33,944 nucleotides of DNA, from positions 1 to 33,944 of the forward strand of contig MKUM01000036.1 in assembly GCA_001897825.1 (NCBI GenBank), in the 5' to 3' direction. Origin of the DNA: Candidatus Amoebophilus sp. 36-38. GTDB lineage: Bacteria > Bacteroidota > Bacteroidia > Cytophagales > Amoebophilaceae. Below are positions 8,854 through 17,592 of the stretch, in pieces. The position numbers and the translations under genes were made by a program. A model generated the notes under the pieces. The model did no database searches and was not told the DNA's origin. It worked only from the letters and a program-made list of their open reading frames with translations. Positions within the stretch are counted from its first letter, which is position 1. Every line of letters begins with the position of its first letter.

Positions 8854-9566
8854 AGATCAGCTAAATACTCAAGGGGTTCAATTTACCGCTTATTCATATA
8901 GTCTCCTATAAAGCTACAAAATTATAAAACTTCAAACTATTATAGAGGGGTGGTCTAGTACTTAGATTTGACGTAACTTCTCATATCCTTCCTTCTCTTA
9001 CTCTTACTACCAAAATTGATTCTTTGTAAGAATTTTATTATACTACGTCCATCTTTTATACTTATGATAAGTTTTTGTTATAGAGCTAACCAAAGATAAA
9101 CCCATCTAAACATGTTCTTAGAATTTAAGAACTTGAATAATAAATTTTATAGGCGACTTACTGATCAATTCAAGCTAAGCCCTTAGCAAGTCAACATCCT
9201 TATGGGATATATTCCTGAAACGCGAAATTTATAGGACGCTATATGAAATACAGTCTAGAATAGTAACCATGAAATTAAAAATATAAGTGAATTTTCAGCC
9301 CATACTTTTAAGAACAAATATAAATTGGGGATTACTAGGGTCAAATGTAAATACTAAACCTATATGATAATAGACTTCTTGCAGAATCAAGAATTTATTT
9401 CTCTGAGCAGGAAGAAATTTGTGAGAAACCGGAGTTTACTGGGGTAAATGAGGATTTTGAGCAAATTTCTGACGAACTCAGAGGGCTAAAGACGAAGATT
9501 CTGCAAGAAGCCTAATGAAGAAATTATAAAATGTTTTATTAAAATACATCACTTTATTTTACAGCT
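8854..9566. other. 713-bp gene-free gap holding one MITE-like repeat
   Basis: No credible coding sequence in either direction. It contains a small hairpin (GTTCTTA at 9114-9120 with TAAGAAC at 9126-9132) and the inverted-repeat element at 9372-9513. CAAAATTA at 8917-8924 reads TAATTTTG on the minus strand and could be the -7 element of the 8853 gene, but no -33 partner is evident. Confidence 0.6.
9372..9513. repeat. 142-bp MITE-like element (family M1), intact copy
   Basis: The ends are near-perfect terminal inverted repeats: AGACTTCTTGCAGAATC (9372-9388) and, on the opposite strand, AGGCTTCTTGCAGAATC (9497-9513), 16 of 17 matching. AAT lies immediately outside both ends (9369-9371 and 9514-9516), consistent with a 3-bp target duplication. 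The interior has no reading frame. Its segment tgtgagaaaccggagtttac recurs with small changes in the interrupted copy at 13588-14139. It resembles a non-autonomous derivative of an IS; the parent IS is not in the window. Confidence 0.7.
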
Positions 9567-12500
9567 ATGATAGATATAATCATTTTTATTGTTTTCTTGC
9601 TTTTTAACCTCATTATAGGAATCAAGTACCGTGGTAAGAAACAATCTTTTAAAGAATATGCCATTGGCAATAAGAATTTCTCTACGGCAATGCTTACTGC
9701 TACCATTGTAGCTACCTGGGCTTCTGGTAGCATGTTTTTCGGTGGTATAGAACAAACGTATAGCAATGGACTGTACTTTGTGATACCAGTCATAGTGGGA
9801 AGTACCTTTTCTTGGCTAGTTATTGGGTATATCATAGGACCCCGCATGGGAACTTTGCTAAACCATGTTTCTATGGCCGATGCCATGAGCAGCATTTATG
9901 GTAAAGGGGTACAGTTTGTTGCTGCTGTAAGTGCAGTGCTGTCGAAGATAGGCTTTATAGCTGTTCAGTTTAAAGTGATTTCTAAAATTTTATCTATCTT
10001 ATTTAACTACCAAGGGCCCTGGGTTACGATCATTGCTGCTGCCATTATTATTATTTATTCAGCGTTTGGAGGCATTAAATCTGTTACATTTACAGATGTC
10101 ATCCAGTTTATTACTTTTGGCACCTTGTTACCTGCACTAGCTTTGGTTATTTGGCAACATATCCCAAATCACGGGCAGGTAGTACATACCCTCACAACCA
10201 ACCATAATTTTGGTTTGAAATACGTAGTAAGCTGGAATCCCCGGCTTATGAGTACCCTCGCTTTGATATGTTATTTTATGGTACCTAGTTTGGATCCAAC
10301 AGTATTTCAACGCATGGCCATGGCAAGAGATATTGGGCAAATAAAACGTTCTATTGCTTATTCCGCAGGGCTACTGCTTTTAATATGGTTATTTATAGTT
10401 TGGATAGCCATCTTGCTTTTAACGGCTAATTCTGACCTCACTACGAGTCAGGTAGTTAGCTATATGATTGAGAAATATACGTATACGGGCCTGAAAGGGT
10501 TCTTAGGAGTAGGCGTTATTGCCTTAGCGATGTCTACTGCAGACTCTGGGCTCAATTCTTGCTCTGTTTTGGTTGCTAATGATATTCTTCCCCCTTTAAA
10601 AATTACTAAGAAAGCTTCTGTACGCATAGCTGCTATAAGTACTTTTGTAATAGGATTTTTTGCCATACTACTAACCCTATCCACCCAAAATATCTTGCAG
10701 ATCTTGCTATTCTCTGCTAATTTTTACACACCTATTATCGTAGTACCTATGCTACTTACGATTTTCGGCTTTCGTACGAGCAAACGCGTTATTTTTATTG
10801 GCATAGGAGCTGGTTTTGTTATGACCGCTTTCCTATTACTTTATTTTAAAGATATTAATAGCTTTTTTCCTGGTATATTTACTAATCTCATTTTCCTATT
10901 AGGTAGCCACTACTTGCTCAAGGAAAAAGGAGGGTGGATCAAACAAGAAGTAGAAGTAGGGCTGATGGATATACATCAAGCTTATCCAACTACTTGGAAG
11001 GATCGATGGACTCAGTTAAAATCTATTAAACCCCTAGCTTATCTCGAAAAAAACCTACCTGATCAAGAATATTATTATCCTTTGTTAGCCTTTTATCTTC
11101 TTACTGCTACGTATGTCTCGCTATACCACTTACCACATCATATCGAGCAACAGTATCTAACACTTTATAGAACTATCCAATATTCAGTACTTGTGATTAC
11201 CACAAGCTTATTGGGCTTTCAAATTTGGCCAGCTCCACTAAAAAACAAGCGATTTCTAGCATGGATATGGCCTTTGCTGATCTTTTATACGCTCTTTTTT
11301 GTAGGAGGAATGGTTGTGATTATGAGTGGGTTCCAGCCAAATCAAGTTTTAATCTTTATGCTAAGCTTAGTAATGATTGCTTTATTCACCTATTTGCCAT
11401 TAGCGCTCACATTGGCTATAGCTGGGATAGTCATTGCTGCATTGGTATTTAAATGGGTTACAGGCCAAGACATCTCACCTAATCAAGCAATACCTATTTC
11501 TTTTCATTTTAGCTATGGATTACTTCTATTTAGTAGTTTATTGATAGCATTATTTAGGTTCAAGCAAGAAAAAAAGAGTCTACAAAGTAAAAGTAATTAC
11601 CTAGAGTGTTTATACGAAGAAAAGAATAATGAATTAGCTGAAATTTTAGGCTATAGAGAAGAAGTTTTAAAAGAACTTAATGAAGATGAAAAAGCACTAT
11701 TTGATCATACCACAGCTGCTTACCTGCAGCAGATTATTTACCGAATGACTGATTATATACGCTTAGAAGTAACTAAAATTAATTTGGAAGACCTCTTATT
11801 GGAAGTTAAAGAAATTATCAACCTTACAGAATTTGACTTAATTCCTAAGATTATAACTAAAAAGAATACGAAAGAAGAGGAAATTAATGGCGATGTAATA
11901 AAGCTAAAACAACTATTAGTAAATGGTATTTTATATGTACACAAACATAATCCTTCTAACCAACCTATTACAGTTGTAGTAGAAGATGCCCAGTTAGGTC
12001 ATCAGGTAGAACATATCAAAGATTATACAAGGCAACTAGCAGCTCTAAAATTCACCATTACTACGGAAAAATTTACTGCTACAAAAAAAGATATCTATAT
12101 GATAGACCAATTATCTCTTAGGGGTCACATCAGAAAAGGGAAATTAATAGAAAATACCCGTATCATCCATGCGCATTATGGTTATGCGGAACTAGATAAT
12201 GAGCATACCCAAGTGTATGTACTTCCACTGAATGTAAGAGAAATAAGAGGTAAAGTGATGGAACTTTTGAGAGCGCCCACTATGGCAGATCCAGAAGAAT
12301 TAAAGCATCCGCTTGCTATACAATTGGAGAAAGAACTTTTAGATAAAACAAAGAATGAAAAATTAGATATTGAGATTGTAACCAAAGCACTGGATACGAT
12401 CAAGAAATACCATGCAGGGGTAAAAAGGAAATCCGGAGAACCATTTTTTACCCATCCTATCCAGGTAGCTTTAATTTTATTAGGATACTGTAAAGATCAG

Positions 12501-12890
12501 GATGCAGTAGTAGCAGCTTTACTCCATGATACAGTAGAAGATACAAGTTTATCCTTGATACAAATCAAAAATATGTTTGGAGAGCAGGTAGCTTTTATTG
12601 TAAAAAAAGTAACCAATTTAGAAGACAACCTACGAAGAGTAAGTTTGGAAGAACACGAGAACCTTCACCGTTTGATAAATTATGAAGATAAACGCGCTGC
12701 CTTTGTAAAAATAGCAGACAGACTCCATAATATGCGTACTATTGAGGGTCATTCCTCTTTAGCCAAGCGAAAAAACATAGCAAATGAAACGTTGAGTTTC
12801 TTTGTACCACTAGCAAAGAGCTTAGGTTTAGAGGGTATATCAATAGAATTGGAAAAAATTAGTTTGAAAGTGTTGGGTCAGAAGAAATAA
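9567..12890 (+). CDS. sodium:solute symporter-like sensor fused to a SpoT-type HD (ppGpp hydrolase) domain
   Basis: A 1107-residue fusion. Residues 1 to about 440 are a sodium:solute symporter (PutP family) core of many hydrophobic helices, with GNKNFSTAMLTATIVATWASG, YSAFGGIKSVTFTDVIQF and a DSGLNS helix. More hydrophobic segments continue to about 670. Residues about 690-845 look like a worn histidine-kinase region: a coiled helix, then DVIKLKQLLVNGILYV in place of an ATPase N-box; no phosphorylated-His box is convincing. Residues about 935-1107 are an HD hydrolase of the RelA/SpoT type, with FFTHPIQVA (His near 963), LLHDTVEDT (near 986) and KIADRLHNMRTI (Asp near 1051), so metal and catalytic residues are kept. 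The ppGpp synthetase, TGS and ACT domains of full-length SpoT are absent. The likely activity is ppGpp hydrolysis gated by a transported or sensed solute; that coupling is inference. Similar fusions are known to me from Rickettsiales. Confidence 0.85.
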   Translation: MIDIIIFIVFLLFNLIIGIKYRGKKQSFKEYAIGNKNFSTAMLTATIVATWASGSMFFGGIEQTYSNGLYFVIPVIVGSTFSWLVIGYIIGPRMGTLLNHVSMADAMSSIYGKGVQFVAAVSAVLSKIGFIAVQFKVISKILSILFNYQGPWVTIIAAAIIIIYSAFGGIKSVTFTDVIQFITFGTLLPALALVIWQHIPNHGQVVHTLTTNHNFGLKYVVSWNPRLMSTLALICYFMVPSLDPTVFQRMAMARDIGQIKRSIAYSAGLLLLIWLFIVWIAILLLTANSDLTTSQVVSYMIEKYTYTGLKGFLGVGVIALAMSTADSGLNSCSVLVANDILPPLKITKKASVRIAAISTFVIGFFAILLTLSTQNILQILLFSANFYTPIIVVPMLLTIFGFRTSKRVIFIGIGAGFVMTAFLLLYFKDINSFFPGIFTNLIFLLGSHYLLKEKGGWIKQEVEVGLMDIHQAYPTTWKDRWTQLKSIKPLAYLEKNLPDQEYYYPLLAFYLLTATYVSLYHLPHHIEQQYLTLYRTIQYSVLVITTSLLGFQIWPAPLKNKRFLAWIWPLLIFYTLFFVGGMVVIMSGFQPNQVLIFMLSLVMIALFTYLPLALTLAIAGIVIAALVFKWVTGQDISPNQAIPISFHFSYGLLLFSSLLIALFRFKQEKKSLQSKSNYLECLYEEKNNELAEILGYREEVLKELNEDEKALFDHTTAAYLQQIIYRMTDYIRLEVTKINLEDLLLEVKEIINLTEFDLIPKIITKKNTKEEEINGDVIKLKQLLVNGILYVHKHNPSNQPITVVVEDAQLGHQVEHIKDYTRQLAALKFTITTEKFTATKKDIYMIDQLSLRGHIRKGKLIENTRIIHAHYGYAELDNEHTQVYVLPLNVREIRGKVMELLRAPTMADPEELKHPLAIQLEKELLDKTKNEKLDIEIVTKALDTIKKYHAGVKRKSGEPFFTHPIQVALILLGYCKDQDAVVAALLHDTVEDTSLSLIQIKNMFGEQVAFIVKKVTNLEDNLRRVSLEEHENLHRLINYEDKRAAFVKIADRLHNMRTIEGHSSLAKRKNIANETLSFFVPLAKSLGLEGISIELEKISLKVLGQKK

Positions 12891-12907
12891 AAGTAGAGCT
12901 CAGCAAC

Positions 12908-12931
12908 GTGTCAGGACCTCAGTCCTGACAC
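12908..12931. terminator. bidirectional hairpin between the symporter-HD gene and tsaE
   Basis: GTGTCAGGAC (12908-12917) and GTCCTGACAC (12922-12931) form a perfect 10-bp stem with a 4-nt loop between convergent genes. The same stem theme recurs after infB and yidD. Flanking T runs are weak. Confidence 0.6.
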
Positions 12932-12972
12932 CACTTTAAACAACACTATTAAAAATGAGAAAGTTTATCTAC

Positions 12973-13413
12973 TTAATCAACCCAAGTGGCAGATAATTTT
13001 CTATGTTGATTGTCGTTGTAAGGGCTTATTTGAATACTGATGTGTGGAGTAGGAATATCTAAGCATATTTTATCAGGCCACTCTATAAAACAATAAGCAC
13101 CTGTCTCAAAATAATAGGGATAGTCCATGTCAATCGCTTCCTCCTCATTTCTTAATCTATACGCATCCATGTGATAAACTAGTTTTTCAGAAGTTAAATG
13201 ATACGTATTGATTAGTGAAAAAGTAGGACTACTTACATGGTCCATGACACCTAGTTGTTTACAGATAGCTTTGATCAAGGTAGTTTTACCTGCTCCTAAT
13301 TTTCCTGTAAATAGCCATATTTTACACGATGCTGCATATTCGATAAGCTCTTGTGCTGTTTTATCAAGGTTATCTACCTGTGTAATCGTACTAAATGGAA
13401 GGTGTTTATGCAT
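12973..13413 (-). CDS. tsaE: tRNA threonylcarbamoyladenosine biosynthesis ATPase TsaE
   Basis: TsaE is the ATPase partner of TsaB-TsaD in forming t6A37 on ANN-decoding tRNAs. The P-loop FTGKLGAGKTTLIKAI, switch-like SSPTFSLINTY, the YHMDAYRL motif and FIEWPDKI are all present and in family order. The open frame extends to 13512 (179 residues), but the extra 33 residues are Lys-rich and match nothing in the family. I take the ATG at 13413 (MHKHLPFSTITQVDNL), which gives 147 residues, close to the usual 140-155. No strong Shine-Dalgarno supports either start, which is common in Bacteroidota. It is transcribed towards the symporter-HD gene and is monocistronic here. Confidence 0.87.
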   Translation of the reverse strand: MHKHLPFSTITQVDNLDKTAQELIEYAASCKIWLFTGKLGAGKTTLIKAICKQLGVMDHVSSPTFSLINTYHLTSEKLVYHMDAYRLRNEEEAIDMDYPYYFETGAYCFIEWPDKICLDIPTPHISIQISPYNDNQHRKLSATWVD

Positions 13414-13666
13414 TAGCTTATATGTTTGAATAATCTTTATAATACCTTTTTTAGATGTTTCACCATTCTTACACTTTTGCAGCATGGTAATTTTTTCTAC
13501 ATAGGAAAGCACTTAAGTAATAGGCAAAAATTAACAAATGAATCTTAAACCATTTTACAGTCTCCTCGTTTTTCACAAAATACAAAAAGACCTCTTCTGA
13601 AACCAAGAATTGGGTTCTCTGGGCAAGAAGGAATTTGTGAGAAACTGGAGTTTACTTTAGTAAATA

Positions 13667-14071
13667 ACTCACCTTACGCAAAAAGAGGTTGAATGAGTAA
13701 ATTAAGTTTGTCCCTTCAAAGGATCCAAGAACTATACTATCAAAAAGGGTTAGGTAAACGTAAAAAAACCGCCTTGTATAAAAAGGCGTTAAAAAATTTG
13801 CAGGGAGGAGCGGTCAGGCCGGAGATCAGAGGATATGCAGTGTTGGGGTGTTTTCGCAGGTATGGCCGCTAAATCGTGGAGGGTGAAAATTTTAGCCTTT
13901 TTATGCACAGCGGAGATTTTTTTGGTTACTTTTTGTATGGTTGGCAAAAAGTAACGCCCGCTGCAGGCGAAACTTGATTCAAAGAAATAAGGTTCAATTA
14001 GAAAGATATTATTTCATGACTTAACAAGTGATAAATTTGCCTGGTCTCTAACTCAATTGCGTAACATGAGT
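13667..14071. mobile_element. 405-bp non-coding mobile element (family M2), copy A
   Basis: The ends are ACTCACCTTACGCAA at the left and ACTCATGTTACGCAA at the right on the opposite strand, 13 of 15 matching. AAATA flanks both sides (13662-13666 and 14072-14076), a 5-bp target duplication. The insertion splits an M1 repeat whose two halves realign once it is removed. Copy B at 27886-28291 differs at about 18 positions by eye. No reading frame of note is present. It holds a perfect 11-bp hairpin (13925-13935 with 13945-13955) and, on the minus strand, a terminator-like hairpin. It is too short for a transposase and must have been moved in trans. Confidence 0.8.
13762..13788 (-). terminator. 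intrinsic terminator inside M2 copy A
   Basis: On the minus strand CGCCTT, a short loop and AAGGCG are followed by a run of seven T (complement of 13762-13768). The same structure is kept in copy B at about 27981-28009. It would end a transcript running leftward through the element. Confidence 0.55.
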
Positions 14072-14146
14072 AAATAAATATGAAGAACCAATTACTGATA
14101 AACTCAGGGGACTCAAGGCGACGGTTTTGGAATAGGTCTAATAAAA

Positions 14147-14187
14147 AATGAGCCACTAATCTGAATATTCTTCAGATATGGCTCATT
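14147..14187 (-). terminator. Rho-independent terminator of the str operon
   Basis: On the minus strand AATGAGCCA pairs with TGGCTCATT (14147-14155 with 14179-14187), continuing into ATCTGAA/TTCAGAT (14159-14165 with 14171-14177). A T-rich run follows downstream (complement of 14142-14148). It sits about 20 bp past the rpsJ stop and is the strongest intrinsic terminator on this strand. Confidence 0.85.
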
Positions 14188-14207
14188 AAAATTCGCTTAG
14201 TTAATTA

Positions 14208-14513
14208 TTATGCTTTTATAGATACTTCTACTCCACTAGGCAATTCCAACTTCATTAATGCATCTATCGTTTTAGAACTATTGGAATAGATATCTATCAG
14301 CCTTTTATACGTACATAATTGAAATTGTTCCCTAGATTCTTTATAAACATGTGGAGAACGTAAGACCGTATATATCTCCTTTTTGCTAGGCAGAGGTATA
14401 GGTCCACTGACAACTGCTTTCGTGTTTTTAACAGCTTGCACTATTTTGGCAGCCGATTTATCAATTAAGTTGTAGTCGTAGGATTTTAATTTTATACGAA
14501 TTTTTTGGGCCAT
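14208..14513 (-). CDS. rpsJ: 30S ribosomal protein S10
   Basis: S10 sits in the 30S head and also acts as NusE in transcription antitermination, where it would meet the NusA encoded at 23918-25153. The 101 residues match the family length. Recognisable segments are [41 protein letters not shown] and [16 protein letters not shown] at the C-terminus. It starts 11 bp after the fusA stop and is the last gene of the str operon. In most Bacteroidota rpsJ leads directly into rplC and the rest of the S10 operon; here a strong terminator follows instead, so the operon has been split at this point. Confidence 0.97.
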   Translation of the reverse strand: MAQKIRIKLKSYDYNLIDKSAAKIVQAVKNTKAVVSGPIPLPSKKEIYTVLRSPHVYKESREQFQLCTYKRLIDIYSNSSKTIDALMKLELPSGVEVSIKA

Positions 14514-14524
14514 ATTTATTACTA

Positions 14525-16654
14525 TTACTTATTTGCTGTTCCTTTTATTTTTTCTATAATGCTATCTGCTAGTTGCTTAGGAACTGGTTCATAATGAGAA
14601 AAAGTTAATGAAGCTGCTGCTCGACCTGACGTAATGGTACGTAAATCAGTCACATATCCGAATAGCTCTGATAAAGGGACATCTGCTTTGACAATCTGAG
14701 TATTTCCCTTTGCATCCATGCTGCGCATAACTCCTCTGCGTTTGTTCAAATCACCAGTTACAGGTCCTGTAAACTCATCTGGTGTGGTTACTTCCACGGC
14801 CATAATAGGCTCCATCAGCACAGGGCTAGCTTTTTTAGCTGCTTCTTTAAATCCAATACGAGCTGCCAGCTCAAAAGAAAGAGAATCTGAGTCTACTTCA
14901 TGGAATGAACCATGTATGAGCTTTACCTTCATAGATTCTACTGGATAATTCGCCAATGGTCCATTGGTCATGGCAGCAGTAAATCCTTTCTGTATAGCAG
15001 GTATAAATTCTCTAGGAATAGCGCCCCCTACAATTTCATTAACAAATTCTAACCCCAATTGATTATCTGACCGAGGTCCTAGTTCAAATACAATATCTGC
15101 AAACTTACCCCTACCACCTGTTTGTTTTTTGTAGACCTCTTTATGTTCTACCGTACTGGTGAGGGCTTCTTTATAAGCTACCTGGGGTGCACCTTGGTTG
15201 ATCTCTAACTTAAATTCTCTTCTAAGGCGATCAATAATAATTTCCAGATGTAACTCACCCATTCCTTTCATAACAGTTTGTCCAGTCTCCTCATTGGTTT
15301 CAATGTGTAAGGTCGGATCTTCTTCCACTAATTTTGAAATAGCCATAGACAACTTGTCTACATCCGCCTGTTTCTTAGGCTCTATCGAATAGCCGATTAC
15401 AGGGTCTGGGAATGTGATAGATTCTAATATAAGCTTAGACTTTTCATCTGTAAGCGTATCCCCTGTTCTAATATCTTTAAAGCCTACAGCCGCACATATA
15501 TCTCCTGCTTCTACACTATCTATCGGATTTTGTTTATTAGCATGCATCTGCATAAGCCTAGATATGCGTTCCTTCTTTCCTGTTCGGTTATTATATACAT
15601 AAGAACCGCCATCTAGTTTGCCAGAATAAACCCGCATAAATGCTAGCCTACCTACAAAAGGGTCTGTTGCAATCTTGAAAGCTAACGCAGCAAAAGGCTC
15701 GTTTACATCAGGGCGCCTGGTCTCTGTTTCTTCTGTATCTGGATTTACTCCTTGTACAGGAGGTAGATCCAATGGAGAAGGTAGGTAAGTACAAACTGCA
15801 TCGAGCAATGCTTGAACTCCTTTATTTTTGAAAGATGCTCCACATAATACTGGCGAAATGGACATTCCTATCACAGCTTTACGAATAGCCGCCATGACCT
15901 CTTCTGGAGTAATGGTATTCGGATCATTAAAAAACTTTTCCAATAGCACATCATCATATTCGGCTACACTTTCCATCAGCTTTTGGCGCCATTCTTCCAC
16001 AGTCTCTTTCAGGTCGTTAGGTATAGGTATGACTTGATAAGTCATGCCCAAATCCTCCTCGTTCCAGACGATAGCCTGGTTACGTATTAGGTCGACAACA
16101 CCTTTAAAAGTATCTTCACTTCCTATAGGAATTTGTAAGGGCACAGGATTGGCTCCCAGTTTACTTTTTATTTCTGAAACTGCATTGAAAAAGTCAGCAC
16201 CAGCACGGTCCATCTTATTGACAAAACAAATTCTAGGAACTTTATATTTATCAGCTTGACGCCAAACAGTTTCTGACTGAGGTTCTACCCCAGATACAGC
16301 ACAAAAGAGTGCTACGGCACCATCTAAGACACGCAAGGAACGTTCTACTTCTACTGTAAAGTCTACGTGACCAGGAGTATCTATAATATTAATGGTATAC
16401 TGCTGCGTATCTTTGTTAGCTTGACCTTGTGTAGTAGGATATTTCCAGAAAGTAGTAGTAGCTGCCGCAGTGATTGTAATTCCACGCTCTTGCTCTTGTT
16501 CCATCCAATCCATCACAGCACCGCCTTCATGTACTTCTCCTATTTTATGGGTAAGCCCTGTGTAGTATAAAATACGTTCTGTAGTTGTAGTTTTTCCAGC
16601 ATCAATGTGCGCCATGATGCCAATATTTCTCAAAAATTTTAAATCTTTGGCCAT
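14525..16654 (-). CDS. fusA: translation elongation factor G
   Basis: EF-G catalyses ribosomal translocation and, with ribosome recycling factor, subunit splitting. At 709 residues the length is normal. GTPase motifs are G1 AHIDAGKT (15-22), G2 RGIT (57-60), G3 DTPGH (92-96) and G4 NKMD (146-149). The domain IV region contains [14 protein letters not shown] and the C-terminal domain has [20 protein letters not shown]. The start at 16654 lies 2 bp after the rpsG stop, so translation is probably coupled. It is the only fusA copy in view and shows no sign of decay. Confidence 0.98.
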   Translation of the reverse strand: MAKDLKFLRNIGIMAHIDAGKTTTTERILYYTGLTHKIGEVHEGGAVMDWMEQEQERGITITAAATTTFWKYPTTQGQANKDTQQYTINIIDTPGHVDFTVEVERSLRVLDGAVALFCAVSGVEPQSETVWRQADKYKVPRICFVNKMDRAGADFFNAVSEIKSKLGANPVPLQIPIGSEDTFKGVVDLIRNQAIVWNEEDLGMTYQVIPIPNDLKETVEEWRQKLMESVAEYDDVLLEKFFNDPNTITPEEVMAAIRKAVIGMSISPVLCGASFKNKGVQALLDAVCTYLPSPLDLPPVQGVNPDTEETETRRPDVNEPFAALAFKIATDPFVGRLAFMRVYSGKLDGGSYVYNNRTGKKERISRLMQMHANKQNPIDSVEAGDICAAVGFKDIRTGDTLTDEKSKLILESITFPDPVIGYSIEPKKQADVDKLSMAISKLVEEDPTLHIETNEETGQTVMKGMGELHLEIIIDRLRREFKLEINQGAPQVAYKEALTSTVEHKEVYKKQTGGRGKFADIVFELGPRSDNQLGLEFVNEIVGGAIPREFIPAIQKGFTAAMTNGPLANYPVESMKVKLIHGSFHEVDSDSLSFELAARIGFKEAAKKASPVLMEPIMAVEVTTPDEFTGPVTGDLNKRRGVMRSMDAKGNTQIVKADVPLSELFGYVTDLRTITSGRAAASLTFSHYEPVPKQLADSIIEKIKGTANK

Positions 16655-16656
16655 AA

Positions 16657-17124
16657 TTAAATTCTATAATGCGAGAAAGCCCTATTGGACTCTGCCATCT
16701 TGTGTGTGTCTACTTTTTTCTTGACAGCCTTTCCTTCTCCTTGAGAAGCAGCCATAATCTCATAAGCTAGTTTATCTTGCATCGTTTTTTCTCCCCGCAA
16801 TCTAGCCTGCTCAAGTAGCCATTTTATACCCAAAGATATTCTTCTATCAGGACGCACTTCTATAGGAACTTGAAGGGTAGCACCTCCAACGCGCCTTCTT
16901 TTAACCTCTACGGAAGGGGAAACATTACTTAAAGCTTTTCTCCACACTTCTAACCCAGATTCGCCTGTCTTATCACTTATAATATCTACTGCTTCATAAA
17001 ATATATGATAAGCTAGATTTTTTTTACCATCCTTCATTAAGTTGTTTACAAATCTGGTTACGAGTGGATCTTTATATTTAGGATCAGGTAATAAAGCTCG
17101 TTTTTTAGGACTACCTTTTCTCAT
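16657..17124 (-). CDS. rpsG: 30S ribosomal protein S7
   Basis: S7 nucleates assembly of the 30S head and contacts the E-site tRNA; in several bacteria it also autoregulates the str operon. The 155 residues are the usual length. Family segments seen are [57 protein letters not shown] and a C-terminal [15 protein letters not shown]. It lies between rpsL (27 bp gap) and fusA (2 bp gap). Confidence 0.97.
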   Translation of the reverse strand: MRKGSPKKRALLPDPKYKDPLVTRFVNNLMKDGKKNLAYHIFYEAVDIISDKTGESGLEVWRKALSNVSPSVEVKRRRVGGATLQVPIEVRPDRRISLGIKWLLEQARLRGEKTMQDKLAYEIMAASQGEGKAVKKKVDTHKMAESNRAFSHYRI

Positions 17125-17151
17125 AGTATAATCTTATTGAATGAAACTGAT

Positions 17152-17556
17152 TTATTTTTTGCCTGGTTTAGTGCTAGCTTGCTTTCCGCTGCTTTTCTTT
17201 GCACCATATCTGGATCTACTTTTTACACGACCATTAACACCTGCCGTATCAAGTGTACCACGTATAATACGATAGTTAATGCCTGGTAAGTCATGCACCC
17301 CTCCGCCTTGTATCAGGACCGCAGAGTGTTCTTGTAAATTGTGCCCCTCTCCAGGAATATAAACATTAACTTCTTTACCATTAGATAATCGCACTTTAGC
17401 CACTTTTTTCATAGAAGAATTAGGCTTTCTAGGCTTCATCGTGGTCACCTTGGTACAAATACCTCTACGTTGTGGACATCCTCCTAATGCAGGAGACTTG
17501 GTCTTATACTTTATTTTCTTTCTTCCTTTTCTGACTAATTGTTGTATGGTCGCCAT
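17152..17556 (-). CDS. rpsL: 30S ribosomal protein S12 with non-standard residues at two streptomycin-resistance positions
   Basis: S12 lines the decoding centre. The 134 residues start [16 protein letters not shown] and show [40 protein letters not shown] and RSRYGAKK. Numbering coincides with E. coli S12 including Met. Position 43, lysine in most bacteria (TPKKPNS), is arginine here (KPRKPNS). Position 88, lysine in GGRVKDLPG, is histidine (GGGVHDLPG), and Arg86 is glycine. Asp89, the methylthiolated residue, is kept. Both codons were checked against the bases. Changes at 43 and 88 are known to give streptomycin resistance in other bacteria. First gene of the str operon, with a clear promoter. 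Confidence 0.97.
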   Translation of the reverse strand: MATIQQLVRKGRKKIKYKTKSPALGGCPQRRGICTKVTTMKPRKPNSSMKKVAKVRLSNGKEVNVYIPGEGHNLQEHSAVLIQGGGVHDLPGINYRIIRGTLDTAGVNGRVKSRSRYGAKKSSGKQASTKPGKK

Positions 17557-17592
17557 GTAGCATTTATTTAATTGAAAGTATACTTAATCTTA

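Larger units (their letters stand above)
13588..14139. repeat. MITE-like element (family M1), copy interrupted by the 405-bp element
   Basis: The outer ends are AGACCTCTTCTGAAACC (13588-13604) and, on the opposite strand, AGACCTATTCCAAAACC (14123-14139), 14 of 17 matching. The left arm (13588-13666) and right arm (14077-14139) together match the intact copy at 9372-9513 in order: tgtgagaaactggagtttac, then taaata, then ctgataaactcaggggactc. The middle is occupied by the element at 13667-14071. Confidence 0.7.

Noticed and set aside
9549-9895. Minus-strand frames of 68 and 113 codons at the start of the symporter-HD gene
   Set aside because: They are mirror frames of the transmembrane part; the plus-strand protein has clear family motifs.
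13413-13512. N-terminal extension of TsaE by 33 residues
   Set aside because: The extra residues do not match the family and the shorter product has the normal length; the longer start cannot be fully excluded.
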